A DNA stretch of 64,000 nt from Streptomyces sp. NA04227 (GCF_013364195.1 NZ_CP054918.1:6313001-6377000); one strand, 5' to 3'. Shown: positions 1 to 9,304, counted from the first letter of the stretch. Notes: generated by a model not told the origin, from the letters alone. Translations and numbers: made by a program.

Positions 1-2
1 TT

Positions 3-323
3 CTGCTGCCGGGCGAACTGGGCCGCCCCACCCTCGACGTACTGCTGCGCTGCACCGACCGGCCCGGGCCCGTCCTCGCGGGGACACGCGACGCGCGCAC
101 CTGCTTCTTCGTCCCGCCGGGCACCGCCGACCGCTGGCTCGGCAAGGGAGTCCGCAGCGCGGGGGAGGGCACCTGGATCGCGGTGCCGCACCCCGAACGC
201 CTGGCCACCGCCGTGCGCTGGCTGGTCCTGCCGGACGGCGACGGCAGCCTCAACGACCCGGCACTCCTCGAACTGGCCATGCACGAGGCGGCCGCGTCGG
301 GGGCGCTGCGCCGGGGCCGGTGA
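3..323 (+). CDS. C-terminal part of a primase/polymerase-like protein (partial)
   Basis: An open frame enters from the left edge and stops at TGA 321-323, giving 106 residues of a larger protein. Codon use is typical of the organism. The segment with VPPGTADRW and GEGTWIAVPHP resembles the C-terminal part of actinobacterial proteins annotated as bifunctional DNA primase/polymerase (prim-pol fold), recalled from memory. No catalytic motif is visible because the N-terminal half is outside the window, so function is an inference. It converges with the phosphatase gene that follows on the minus strand. Confidence 0.55.
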   Translation: MLPGELGRPTLDVLLRCTDRPGPVLAGTRDARTCFFVPPGTADRWLGKGVRSAGEGTWIAVPHPERLATAVRWLVLPDGDGSLNDPALLELAMHEAAASGALRRGR

Positions 324-395
324 CCGGTCGGCCCGTACTCCCGACCGCGATCGACAGTCGCCGGGGTCGGCAGCGTGGAGGATGCGCCGCCCGGG

Positions 396-1235
396 TCAGG
401 GCCGTGTGAACCGGGCGCACGCCCCGGCGAACGCGGCCAGGATCAGCGGGCAGAGCAGCCAGCTGCCGACCACGTCGAGCGGCCAGTGGTAGCCGCGCAG
501 CACAAGACCGCAGCCGACCGCCAGATTGAGCAGGACACCTGCCGCCAGGAGCAGGCGCCGCCACAGGGCGCGCAGCAGCGGGAGGGCGAGGAGTACGGCG
601 ATCCCGTAGGCGACCATCGCCGTCGCGGTGTGGCCGGAGGGGTAGTAGCCGCCGGAAGGGTCCGTGCCCGTGCCGGTGCCCGGCGGGCCCGGCCGGTCGA
701 TGAGCGCCTTGAGCGGCGCGACAAGCAGCGGCACCGCCGCCATGGCCAGGGCCCCGGCCGCCGCGGGCAGCCACCAGCGGCGGGCGCCCCGCGCGCGGGC
801 GTGCAGGGCCGACGCGAGCAGGACGAGCAGCAGGAAGGGGCCCGCGACCAGGACGCCCCCGAGGTCCGCGAAGAACTCCGCGAGGCCGCCGGGGCCCTCA
901 CCGGACAGCGCACGGCCCAGCTTCTCGTCGGCCGTGATCAGCGGGCCGCCGACCGCGACCGCCACGCTGAGCAGGACGAACAGCAGGCCGGAGGCGGCGA
1001 GGAGTCCATAGACGTAGTACGGCCGCCCTGGAACGGGGGGGAAGGTTCCGGGGCGGCCGTCCTGACCGGTCAGCCGCGCGCCCCGGGGGGTCTGGGGCGG
1101 GCGGCGGTCCGATCGGTGAGGAAATCCGGAGCCGGATGCCCCGGTTGCGTGCGCGAAGGCACGGCCGGTTCGTGACTGGGGAGGCCACGCGCCGGAGTCG
1201 CCCGCAGAGCCCCGCGGGCGGGGTGATTCACTCAT
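396..1235 (-). CDS. PAP2-superfamily membrane phosphatase
   Basis: Integral membrane phosphatase of the type 2 phosphatidic acid phosphatase family, likely dephosphorylating a lipid or isoprenoid phosphate outside the membrane. All three PAP2 signatures are visible: a KALIDRPGPP segment (the K-x6-RP block), PSGHTATA (the PSGH block), and RGYHWPLDVVGS (the R-x5-H-x3-D block). They sit between several hydrophobic helices. The start is uncertain. I chose the ATG at 1235 (MSESPRP), giving 279 residues. The frame stays open to 1304, the first 60 residues are a poorly conserved Pro/Arg-rich stretch, and there is no good ribosome binding site, so a later start is possible. The substrate is unknown. 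The gene is probably monocistronic. Confidence 0.85.
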   Translation of the reverse strand: MSESPRPRGSAGDSGAWPPQSRTGRAFAHATGASGSGFPHRSDRRPPQTPRGARLTGQDGRPGTFPPVPGRPYYVYGLLAASGLLFVLLSVAVAVGGPLITADEKLGRALSGEGPGGLAEFFADLGGVLVAGPFLLLVLLASALHARARGARRWWLPAAAGALAMAAVPLLVAPLKALIDRPGPPGTGTGTDPSGGYYPSGHTATAMVAYGIAVLLALPLLRALWRRLLLAAGVLLNLAVGCGLVLRGYHWPLDVVGSWLLCPLILAAFAGACARFTRP

Positions 1236-1418
1236 CTGAGCCAAAGCTACTTCAGGGTCAGGACGGACGACAGGGGCAGCGGAAAGCCGCCATGTTGCTC
1301 CCACACCTTCTTCACACCGTCTGCGACGGGGCGGAGACTGTGAAGCGGACGAGCCGCCCCGCCGAGCCCGGCCCCGGCGCGGTTCGCGCTGGTCCAGGGC
1401 GTGCGGGGCGGCCGCGCC

Positions 1419-2753
1419 TCACAGCTCTGTGAACGCGCCCTCGAGGATGTCGAGGCCTTCCTTGAGCAGGTCCTCACCGATCACAAGCGGCGGCAGGAAA
1501 CGCAGCACATTGCCGTACGTGCCACAGGTCAGCACGAGCAGTCCGGCCGTGTGACAGGCCTTGGCCAGAGCCGCCGTCGCCTCCGGGTTCGGCTCCTTGC
1601 CCGCCCGGTCCCGTACGAGTTCGATCGCAAGCATCGCGCCGCGGCCGCGGATGTCGCCGATGATCTCGAACTTCTCCTGCATGGCGGCCAGGCGGCCTTT
1701 CATGACCTCCTCGATGCGCTGGGCGCGGGCGTTGAGGTCGAGCTCCTTCATCGTCTCGATCGCCCCGAGCGCGCCGGCGCAGGCCACCGGGTTTCCGCCG
1801 TACGTACCGCCGAGCCCGCCGGCGTGCGCGGCGTCCATGATCTCGGCGCGGCCGGTCACCGCGGCGAGCGGCAGGCCGCCCGCGATGCCCTTGGCGGTGG
1901 TGATGAGGTCCGGCACGACGCCCTCGTCCTCACAGGCGAACCACTGGCCGGTACGGCAGAAGCCGGACTGGATCTCGTCCGCCACGAAGACGATGCCGTT
2001 CTCCGAGGCGAACCGGCTCAGCGCCGGCAGGAAGCCCTTCGCGGGCTCGATGAAGCCGCCCTCGCCGAGCAACGGCTCGATGACGATCGCGGCCACGTTG
2101 TCCGCGCCGACCTGCTTGACGATCTGGTCGATGGCCTGCTTGGCCGCCTCGGGGCCGCAGTTCTCGGGGCCGGTCGGCCAGCGGTAGCCGTAGGCGACCG
2201 GAACCCGGTACACCTCGGGCGCGAACGGCCCGAAGCCGTGCTTGTACGGCATGTTCTTCGAGGTCAGCGCCATGGTCAGGTTCGTACGGCCGTGGTAGCC
2301 GTGGTCAAAGACCACCACGGCCTGCCGCTTGGTGTACGCACGGGCGATCTTGACGGCGTTCTCGACGGCCTCGGCGCCGGAGTTGAACAGCGCGGACTTC
2401 TTCGCGTGGTCACCGGGCGTCAGCTCCGCGAGCGCCTCGGCGACGGCCACGTAGCCCTCGTAGGGCGTCACCATGAAACAGGTGTGGGTGAAGTCGGCGA
2501 GCTGCGCGCTCGCCCGGCGCACCACGGCTTCGGCGCTCGAGCCCACCGAGGTGACGGCGATGCCGGAGCCGAAGTCGATGAGCCGGTTGCCGTCGACGTC
2601 CTCGATGATGCCGCCGCCGGCCCGCGCGGCGAACACGGGCAGCACCGAGCCCACGCCCGCGGCGACGGCGGCACTGCGCCGGGCCTGGAGTTCCTGGGAC
2701 TTGGGGCCGGGGATGGCGGTGACGACGCGGCGCTCCTGCGGGACTGCGGTCAT
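1419..2753 (-). CDS. gabT: 4-aminobutyrate-type aminotransferase (class III, PLP-dependent)
   Basis: Transfers the amino group of 4-aminobutyrate, or a related omega-amino acid, to 2-oxoglutarate, giving succinate semialdehyde. The protein has 444 residues, normal for class III aminotransferases. Visible signatures: FNSGAEAVENAVKIAR (cofactor phosphate region), YHGRT, FVADEIQSGFCRTG with the PLP-binding Asp, and TTAKGIAGG with the Schiff-base lysine at residue 288. The start is ATG 2753 with an upstream GGGAGC. The PucR regulator and aldehyde dehydrogenase at 5.7-9.2 kb fit the same pathway: transaminate, then oxidise the semialdehyde. Polyamine-derived amines such as putrescine are an alternative substrate class. 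Six TGTCTG hexamers lie in its upstream region. Confidence 0.93.
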   Translation of the reverse strand: MTAVPQERRVVTAIPGPKSQELQARRSAAVAAGVGSVLPVFAARAGGGIIEDVDGNRLIDFGSGIAVTSVGSSAEAVVRRASAQLADFTHTCFMVTPYEGYVAVAEALAELTPGDHAKKSALFNSGAEAVENAVKIARAYTKRQAVVVFDHGYHGRTNLTMALTSKNMPYKHGFGPFAPEVYRVPVAYGYRWPTGPENCGPEAAKQAIDQIVKQVGADNVAAIVIEPLLGEGGFIEPAKGFLPALSRFASENGIVFVADEIQSGFCRTGQWFACEDEGVVPDLITTAKGIAGGLPLAAVTGRAEIMDAAHAGGLGGTYGGNPVACAGALGAIETMKELDLNARAQRIEEVMKGRLAAMQEKFEIIGDIRGRGAMLAIELVRDRAGKEPNPEATAALAKACHTAGLLVLTCGTYGNVLRFLPPLVIGEDLLKEGLDILEGAFTEL

Positions 2754-2813
2754 GAGGGGCTCCCGGGGGTGTGGGCCAGTGGCCGAGGCGTGGCGGGCTC
2801 CGAGCCCGCTCGC

Positions 2814-2862
2814 TGTCTGTGTCTGTCTGCTGTCTGGTGCGTGTCTGCTGACGTGTTGTCTG
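2814..2862. repeat. Cluster of six TGTCTG hexamers upstream of gabT
   Basis: The hexamer TGTCTG (CAGACA on the gabT strand) occurs at 2814, 2820, 2824 (overlapping), 2831, 2842 and 2857, six times within 49 bases. It lies in the 297-base divergent gap between gabT and the ATPase gene, 60-110 bases before the gabT start. The composition is unlike the neighbourhood, being T-rich. It could be a regulator array or simple slippage repeats. Confidence 0.6.
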
Positions 2863-3050
2863 CTTTGTGGGCAGGCTAGGGCCGCGCCCGCACCCCGGGC
2901 ATGCTCCAGTGGGGCGTTTTTCCCCGGTGTCGTTGTCCGCCGTGGACATGGCTCGAACCCGGCGCCCGGCCCCGTATGCGGTGAACTCCCCACCCGCTGG
3001 CACTAGATTGACCTGCGAACTCAACAGACCGGCTGGTCAGGGGGCAGGCC

Positions 3051-5234
3051 ATGCACACCGACGGCACCGACGGCACGCAGGACGCACGGGGTACGCATGA
3101 GCGCGCGGTGCCGCGGCCTGCGGGCGAGCCCCGGCCGCCCGCCGCCCGACCGCCTTCCGCCCGAGTCCCCGAAGAGCCGCCCCCGCCGCCCGCGCTGCCC
3201 CCACGGCCCGCCGCGGCGCCCGGCCACATGGGCGAGCCGGAGTCCTCTTTTGTCGACTGGCTGCGCACGCCGCGCCCCGCCGCCGCCCCCGGCGTGTGGC
3301 GGCTCGGCTACGAGCCCAGGCCCGAGGTGGAGCCCGAGGTCACCCCGGCCCGGCAGCTGGTGAGCGGCGCGCTGATCGCCTTCCTGGTGGGCTGGCTGAT
3401 CTGGTCGCTGCTGTGGAACGGATACCTGGGGAGCTGGTGGCTGCTGCCGCTGTTCGCGATGATCCCGGACTCCTGGGCAGAGCCGCACTCCTTCGCCTCC
3501 GTCGTGGTGGTCTACGCGTACTACGCGGCGGTCGGCCTCGGCATCGTCATCGGCGTCGGCCGCCTTGGCCGGTGGGGCGAGCTGTGGCGGCGCTTCGGCT
3601 ACCCGGCGTGGACCAGTGCCGCCCGCCCTGCCGCTCCCGTCGCCCCCAGCCCCGAGGAAGACCCCGCCGCCTGGCCGCGACTGCGCTCCGCCGGCGCACA
3701 GGAGGCCGCCGACCGGCTCGCCGCCGACGCACGCGCCGGTCGGATGAGGGACGTGGACGTGGCCCGTATCGCCCGGGCCTGGCAGGGCGTACGCAGCGGC
3801 AGGCACAGCATGGCGACGTTCACCTCGGCCGTGCTGCGCGAGGGTGCCGCCGCCTGCCCGCATCCGTCGGGCGCCCGCGACCTCTCCGGTCGCTTCGCCA
3901 CGCACGACATGGTCACCGCGCAGGTGCGGATCGGCAGGTCCGCGGACGACGCGCGCAATCCGTACCAGTACCGCGGCGTCGCGCTCGCGCTCGGCCCCGA
4001 CCTGCTCGCCACCTCGCTGCTCGCGGTCGGACCCTCCGGCTCGGGCAAGACCGGCAGCCTGATGTGGCCGCTCGCCGAGTCGCTGTGCCTGGGCGCGCTC
4101 GCCGGGCGTGCGGCAGTCGTCGTGGTCGGCGCGGCCGGTTCCGGCCTCGGCCCGGAGGACGCCTACGACGTGGTGATCCGCATCGGCCACCCCGACTCGG
4201 TGCACGACCTCGACCTGTACGGCGGCGCCTCGGATCCCGACGAGGCCGCCGCCGTCCTCGCCGAGGCACTGGTCGGCGACCTGACCGACCCGCACCCCGG
4301 CAGCGACAGCCGCCGCTCCACCACCGTGCTCGCCCAACTGCTCGGCCCCTACCGGGCGGTCCACGGCCGCTTCCCGTCCGTGCCCCAGCTGCGGCGCCTC
4401 CTCGACGGCGCGCCCGACGAGATCGCCGCGCTGCGCAAGGCGCTCACCGACTCCGGGCAGGGCGCGATGGTGCGTGAACTCGACGCACGGGAGCGGCAGT
4501 CGGCGCACCCGGGCGATGTGGCGGCGGTGCTCGCGGACCGGGTGGCGCTGCTCGACCGCCCGGCCTTCGAGGGCTTCTTCGACACCTCGGATCGCAGCAG
4601 GCCGTTCTCGCTGCAGGCACTCGACCACCCGGTACGGGTACGGATCGACCTGCCGCGGCGTGGCCACGCCGACGCCTCGCGGATCCTCACCCGGCTGGTG
4701 CTCGCCCAGTTCACCGCCGGCGTCACGGGCCGTGAGGACCGTTCGCTGTTCGCCTGTCTGCTGCTCGACGACGCCTCGGGTGTGATCACACCGGAGGCCG
4801 TACGCGGTGTGCAACGGCTGAGGTCCGCCAACGCCGGTGCGGCGCTGGCCCTGCGCACCCTCGACGACGTACCGCGTCCGCTGCGTGGGCCGCTGCTCGG
4901 CGCGGTCGGCTGCCGGGTGGCGCTGTCCGGCCTCACCCCCTGGGACGGGCAGGACTTCGCGGAGGTCTGGGGCAAGGAGTGGACGGAGGCCCGCGACGTG
5001 ACCGACCGACAGATCATCGCCGAGACCCCGCTCGGCAAGACCGTGCACGCACTGCGTCGCGCCATCACCGGCCGCGCGCCGACAGCACGCGCGGTCACCG
5101 TCCGGCAGGTCGAGCGCGAGCGCTGGTCCGCCTCCGAACTCGCGCACGCGGTGCCACCGGGGCACGCGGTCATGTCCCTGATGAACGCCCGTGGCGAGCA
5201 CGCACCCCCGCTCCTGGTAGACCTCCACACCTGA
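3051..5234 (+). CDS. Membrane-anchored conjugation-type (TraG/VirD4/FtsK-like) ATPase
   Basis: A 727-residue protein with a Pro-rich cytoplasmic N-terminus (about residues 15-90), two or more hydrophobic segments around residues 105-175 (VSGALIAFLVGWLIW and a VVVVYAYYAAVGLGIVIG segment), and a C-terminal P-loop ATPase. Walker A reads VGPSGSGKTGSL near residue 330 and a Walker B-like FACLLLDDAS lies near residue 570. This layout resembles coupling-protein ATPases of secretion and conjugation, but no relaxase, pilus or mating genes are nearby, so a conjugative role is not supported. The start ATG 3051 follows a GGGGG stretch. It looks conserved and ancestral in base composition. The cargo or partner is unknown. 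Confidence 0.85.
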   Translation: MHTDGTDGTQDARGTHERAVPRPAGEPRPPAARPPSARVPEEPPPPPALPPRPAAAPGHMGEPESSFVDWLRTPRPAAAPGVWRLGYEPRPEVEPEVTPARQLVSGALIAFLVGWLIWSLLWNGYLGSWWLLPLFAMIPDSWAEPHSFASVVVVYAYYAAVGLGIVIGVGRLGRWGELWRRFGYPAWTSAARPAAPVAPSPEEDPAAWPRLRSAGAQEAADRLAADARAGRMRDVDVARIARAWQGVRSGRHSMATFTSAVLREGAAACPHPSGARDLSGRFATHDMVTAQVRIGRSADDARNPYQYRGVALALGPDLLATSLLAVGPSGSGKTGSLMWPLAESLCLGALAGRAAVVVVGAAGSGLGPEDAYDVVIRIGHPDSVHDLDLYGGASDPDEAAAVLAEALVGDLTDPHPGSDSRRSTTVLAQLLGPYRAVHGRFPSVPQLRRLLDGAPDEIAALRKALTDSGQGAMVRELDARERQSAHPGDVAAVLADRVALLDRPAFEGFFDTSDRSRPFSLQALDHPVRVRIDLPRRGHADASRILTRLVLAQFTAGVTGREDRSLFACLLLDDASGVITPEAVRGVQRLRSANAGAALALRTLDDVPRPLRGPLLGAVGCRVALSGLTPWDGQDFAEVWGKEWTEARDVTDRQIIAETPLGKTVHALRRAITGRAPTARAVTVRQVERERWSASELAHAVPPGHAVMSLMNARGEHAPPLLVDLHT

Positions 5235-5708
5235 CCCACCCCGCGACGCCCGCCCCCCTCCCCCGAAGTGGGACACCCCCGCCCCCCCAGCGCCGCTCAC
5301 CGATCGGTGTTCCCGCCGGTGCTCTGCCGACCCCGCGAGGCTGCGTCGCTGGTGAGGGGCATGTGAAGGCTGTGGTTCCGGTGCGAAGGGCGGGCGCTCG
5401 GTGCCAAACCGTCGCGAGGCGTGCACCAATGCTCATACAGTGAGGCAGAATCGGTAGCAGCCGTTCATACGTGGCGGCGAAATGATCCGGCTTCGTCCTG
5501 CCTGCCCGGACACCGACAGCAGTGCGACAGCATCGACGGCGCTCCATGACATCGATGACGCCGACGGTGCACAGGCGTCGAGGTGGTACAGCGCCGACCG
5601 CCGCCGAGCTCAGCAACCTCCGTAGTCCCGAAATCCCGCAGTCTTCGTAGTCCCCCCAATCCCGCAGCCATGGCAGTTCCAGCATTCTCCGCAGTCTCAG
5701 AAGGGCCC
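5235..5708. other. 474-base gap before the PucR regulator
   Basis: No convincing gene. The stretch is less GC-rich than the coding regions, fitting a promoter/leader. Two imperfect direct copies of a 21-22 base unit starting CGTAGTCCC and ending AATCCCGCAG lie at 5621-5641 and 5646-5667, directly upstream of the regulator start. They could be operator half-sites for autoregulation, but no palindrome is evident. Confidence 0.4.
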
Positions 5709-7334
5709 ATGCCTCCGACGCTCGCCTCGCTCGTCCAGCACACCGCCCTCAAGCTCACCGTGCGCGCGGGCGAGGACCGGCTGGAGACACCGGTCCGCTG
5801 GGCGCATGCCAGTGAACTCGCCGACCCCGTCCCGTACATGGAGGGCGGCGAGCTGCTGCTGATCACCGCGCTCAACCTGGACGCGGAGGACCCGGCGGCC
5901 ATGCGGCGCTACGTGAAGCGGCTCGGCGCCGCGGGGGTGGCCGGACTCGGCTTCGCCGTCGGGGTGCACTACGCCGACATCCCCGCCGCCCTCGTCGAGG
6001 CGGCCACCGAGGAGGGGCTGCCGCTGCTCGCGGTGCCGCGCCGCACGCCGTTCCTGGCCATCAGCAAGGCCGTGTTGGCGGCCATCGCGGCCGACCAGTA
6101 CCGGGCGGTGACAGCCGGATTCGCCGCCCAGCGCGAACTGACCAAGCAGACCCTGCAACGCGGTCCCGAGGGCCTGCTCACCGCGCTCTCCGGTCAGGTC
6201 GACGGCTGGGCCGCGCTGTACGACGCCGCCGGGACCGTCGTCGCCGTGGCCCCGGACTGGGCCCAGCGCCGCGCCGCCCGGCTGACCCCGGACGTGGAAC
6301 GGCTGCGCGAGCGGCCCGCCCCGGCCAGCGCGGTCGTCGGGGGCGCCGAGGACCGGATCGAGGTGCACACCCTGGGCACCGGACGACTGCCGCGCGCCGC
6401 ACTCGCGGTGGGCACGGCCGGGGCGCTCGGGACCGCGGAACGGTACGCCGTGCACGCCGCCATCGCCCTGCTCACGCTCACCACCGAACGCTCCCGCTCG
6501 CTGCACCGGGCCGAACAGCGCATCGGCGCCGCCGTCCTGCGCATGCTCCTCGCGGGCGAGCCGGACCACGCCCGCGCGGTCGCGGGCGACCTCTACGGCT
6601 CGCTGCTCGACGCCCCGTTCCGGATCATCATCGCCGAGCCGGTGACGGCCGCCCGCAAGGAACCGGAGATCCCCCACGCCGCCGCCCGCCGCCCCCAGAG
6701 CGACTCCTCGGGCGGACCGCTCGCGGAGCTGTCGGATGTCGTGGAGTCGGCCGCGGCACGCGCGGGCGAGGCGTTGCTCGTGGTGCCCGAGGGCGAGCGT
6801 CTCGTGCTGCTCGCCGTGGACGGGGGAGCGGCGGTGGCCGCCTGCGGCACGTACGCGGCGAGCCTGGACGGGGACGGCGAGGACGCCACCGACCCCGGGC
6901 AGCAGGACGAGGGCCTGGTGGCCGGACTCTCCGCGCCCACCGGACCGATTGCCGCCCGGTCCGCGTACAAGCAGGCCGACCAGGCACTCTCGGTCGCCCG
7001 CCGCCGGGGCCGCAGCCTGGTCGAGCACGAGGAGGTCGCCGCGGGCTCGGTGCTGCCGCTGCTCGCGGACGACGCGGTACGCGCCTTCGCCGACGGGCTG
7101 CTGCGCGCCCTGCACGAGCACGACGCCACGGGGCGCGGCGACCTGGTGGCCTCGCTGCGCGCCTGGCTCTCGCGGCACGGCCAGTGGGACGCGGCGGCAG
7201 CCGACCTCGGCGTGCACCGGCACACCCTGCGCTACCGCATGCGCCGGGTCGAGGAGATCCTCGGCCGCTCCCTCGACGACCCGGACGTCCGTATGGAGCT
7301 GTGGCTCGCCCTGAAGACGACGGCGCCGGACTGA
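5709..7334 (+). CDS. PucR-family transcriptional regulator
   Basis: A 541-residue regulator with a PucR N-terminal domain (residues 1-130, beginning MPPTLASLVQ), a variable middle, and a C-terminal PucR-type helix-turn-helix (HRHTLRYRMRRVEEILGRSL, about residues 497-516). The HTH pattern H-x-N/H-T-L-x-Y-R-x-x-R is characteristic. An open frame extends 42 codons upstream, but the conserved domain starts right at MPPTLAS, so ATG 5709 is preferred. PucR-type regulators commonly control purine, amine or GABA degradation. The flanking aldehyde dehydrogenase and nearby gabT suggest it senses an amine-derived metabolite, which is inference. Confidence 0.9.
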   Translation: MPPTLASLVQHTALKLTVRAGEDRLETPVRWAHASELADPVPYMEGGELLLITALNLDAEDPAAMRRYVKRLGAAGVAGLGFAVGVHYADIPAALVEAATEEGLPLLAVPRRTPFLAISKAVLAAIAADQYRAVTAGFAAQRELTKQTLQRGPEGLLTALSGQVDGWAALYDAAGTVVAVAPDWAQRRAARLTPDVERLRERPAPASAVVGGAEDRIEVHTLGTGRLPRAALAVGTAGALGTAERYAVHAAIALLTLTTERSRSLHRAEQRIGAAVLRMLLAGEPDHARAVAGDLYGSLLDAPFRIIIAEPVTAARKEPEIPHAAARRPQSDSSGGPLAELSDVVESAAARAGEALLVVPEGERLVLLAVDGGAAVAACGTYAASLDGDGEDATDPGQQDEGLVAGLSAPTGPIAARSAYKQADQALSVARRRGRSLVEHEEVAAGSVLPLLADDAVRAFADGLLRALHEHDATGRGDLVASLRAWLSRHGQWDAAAADLGVHRHTLRYRMRRVEEILGRSLDDPDVRMELWLALKTTAPD

Positions 7335-7743
7335 ACGGCGCGACGGGGTGCGCGCCCGGCGCGTCCGCTCGCGTGGTGCGCTCCCGCCGGAACACGCCCG
7401 CCCGCACCACCCCCGCGCCTCTCCCACCCGCGCCGTGCACGCCCCGGCGCCCACCGCCCGGCTGAGGCCGCGCAAGCCTTCCCCCACACCGCCCGGCCCA
7501 GACCCCGCATGCCCCTCACCTCCACCCCCCTGCCAAAGCGTCGAAGACCCCCGCGCCACTCCTCCGTACCGGACAAACTCACAAGCGGACCCGCAGCCCT
7601 ACGGTGGAGGCACGGGCTCCGCACCCGAGAGCCGCACCACCCGCACCACAAGCACCACGCACATCACCCGCACCACACATCACCCGCACCACCCACCACT
7701 GACGACTTCGCACACCACGACCGCGGAAGGGCCGGGATCCGAG
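7335..7743. other. 409-base gap before the aldehyde dehydrogenase
   Basis: No supported gene. The first 200 bases are C-rich with no stop-free signal of interest. The last 110 bases hold CACCAC-rich repeats (see 7661-7692) and presumably the promoter of the dehydrogenase gene. Confidence 0.4.
7661..7692. repeat. Tandem 16-base repeat, two perfect copies
   Basis: ACATCACCCGCACCAC occurs twice head to tail at 7661-7676 and 7677-7692, and degenerate CACCACCCGCACCAC copies precede it from about 7635. It ends about 50 bases before the aldehyde dehydrogenase start, so it may be in the 5' leader or a regulator-binding array. Confidence 0.75.
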
Positions 7744-9198
7744 ATGGAGAATCAGGCAGCCACGCACGCCTTCTGGCTGGCCGGACGCCGGACGGCCGGG
7801 GAGGAACTCCTCGATGTGACCTCTCCGTGGGACGGGCGGCTCGTGGGCCGTGCCGCGGTGCCCACCGAGGCCGAGGTCGAAGAGGCCGTCGCCGCGGCGT
7901 ACGCGGTGCGCGAGGAGTTCGCCGCGACGCCCGCGCACGTACGCGCCGCCGCCCTGGACCACGTCTCGCGCCGGCTCGCCGAGCGCACCGAGGAGATCGC
8001 CGCGCTGATCTCCGCCGAGAACGGCAAGCCGATGAAGTGGGCGCGCGGCGAGGTCGGCCGCGCGGTGTCCGTCTTCCGGTTCGCCGCCGAGGAGGCCCGC
8101 CGCTTCAACGGAGGTGAGGCCCAGCGTCTGGACACCGACCCGGGCGGCGCGGGGCGGCTTGCCTTCACCCGCCGCTTCCCGAAGGGCGTCGTCCTCGGTA
8201 TCGCGCCGTTCAACTTCCCGCTGAACCTCTGCGCGCACAAGATCGCCCCGGCCCTCGCGGTCGGCACCCCGATCATCCTCAAGCCCGCGCCCGCCACCCC
8301 GCTGTCCGGACTCCTGCTCGGCGAACTGCTCGCCGAGACCGAACTCCCGGCCGGTTCCTGGTCGGTGCTGCCGGTGCCCAACGACCGGATGCCCGCGCTC
8401 GTCCAGGACGAGCGGCTGCCGGTGATCTCCTTCACCGGCTCCGACAAGGTCGGCTTCGCGATCATGGACTCGGTGCCGCGCAAGCACTGCACCCTGGAGC
8501 TCGGCGGCAACGGCGCGGCCGTCGTCCTCGGTGACTGGTCCAGCGACGGGGACCTGGACTGGGCCGCCACCCGGATCGCGGCCTTCGCCAACTACCAGGG
8601 CGGCCAGTCCTGTATCTCCGTCCAGCGGGTCGTCGCCGACGCCGCGCTGTACGACCGGCTGGTGCCCCGCATCGTCGAGGCGGTGGCCGCCCAGGTCACC
8701 GGCGACCCCTCCGACGACGCCACCGATGTCGGCCCGCTGGTCAACGAGGACGCCGCCCGCCGGGTGGAGTCCTGGGTCGAGGAGGCGGTCGCCGCGGGCG
8801 CCAAGCTGCTCACCGGCGGCAAGCGGGACGGTGCCGCGTACGCGCCCACCGTGCTCGTGGACGTCCCCGGCGATGTCACGCTCTCCTGCGAGGAGGTCTT
8901 CGGACCGGTCCTGACGGTGCAGCGCGCGGACACCGAGGCCGCCGCCTTCGCCGCCGTCAACGACTCCAAGTACGGCCTACAGGCAGGGGTGTTCACGCAC
9001 GACGTGCAGACTGCCTTCCGTGCGCACCGCGCCCTGGAGGTCGGCGGCGTGATCGTCGGCGACGTGCCCTCCTACCGCGCGGACCAGATGCCCTACGGCG
9101 GCGTCAAGCAGTCCGGTGTGGGCCGTGAGGGCGTGCGCTTCGCCATGGACGACTACACCTACGAGCGCGTGATGGTCCTGACGGGCCTGGACCTGTAG
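7744..9198 (+). CDS. NAD(P)-dependent aldehyde dehydrogenase
   Basis: Oxidises an aldehyde to its carboxylate using NAD(P)+. The 484-residue length is typical. Visible elements are the cofactor-site motif PFNFPLNLCAHK, FTGSDKVGF, the general-base glutamate in LELGGNG (Glu252), and the catalytic cysteine in GGQSCISVQR (Cys290). The start is ATG 7744 (MENQAATH). It follows the PucR regulator on the same strand. With gabT nearby, succinate semialdehyde or an omega-aminoaldehyde is a reasonable guess, but family motifs alone do not fix the substrate. A hairpin terminator follows at 9266-9304. Confidence 0.92.
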   Translation: MENQAATHAFWLAGRRTAGEELLDVTSPWDGRLVGRAAVPTEAEVEEAVAAAYAVREEFAATPAHVRAAALDHVSRRLAERTEEIAALISAENGKPMKWARGEVGRAVSVFRFAAEEARRFNGGEAQRLDTDPGGAGRLAFTRRFPKGVVLGIAPFNFPLNLCAHKIAPALAVGTPIILKPAPATPLSGLLLGELLAETELPAGSWSVLPVPNDRMPALVQDERLPVISFTGSDKVGFAIMDSVPRKHCTLELGGNGAAVVLGDWSSDGDLDWAATRIAAFANYQGGQSCISVQRVVADAALYDRLVPRIVEAVAAQVTGDPSDDATDVGPLVNEDAARRVESWVEEAVAAGAKLLTGGKRDGAAYAPTVLVDVPGDVTLSCEEVFGPVLTVQRADTEAAAFAAVNDSKYGLQAGVFTHDVQTAFRAHRALEVGGVIVGDVPSYRADQMPYGGVKQSGVGREGVRFAMDDYTYERVMVLTGLDL

Positions 9199-9265
9199 GA
9201 CCGGACCTCCAGGACCGGACCCGTAGGACAACGGGCCGCGCGGGCCGGCGCGGACCGACCGAGGG

Positions 9266-9304
9266 CAAGGGGCCGGAACTCCCGTACGGGGGTTCCGGCC
9301 CTTG
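9266..9304 (+). terminator. Hairpin terminator after the aldehyde dehydrogenase
   Basis: Inverted repeat GGGCCGGAAC / GTTCCGGCCC with flanking CAA/TTG pairs and one bulged G, 68 bases after the stop codon. There is no long U-tract, as is usual in streptomycetes. Confidence 0.75.

Noticed and set aside
339..370. Possible hairpin between the partial first gene and the PAP2 gene
   Set aside because: Only a 6-bp stem with bulges (CCGACC/GGTCGG); too weak to call a terminator.
3021..5429. Very long minus-strand frame opposite the membrane ATPase gene
   Set aside because: It is a stop-free shadow produced by high GC; the plus strand has the P-loop, membrane helices and codon bias.
7661..7692. Tandem 16-base repeat considered as a CRISPR fragment
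   Set aside because: Copies are directly adjacent without spacers and are low-complexity CACC sequence.
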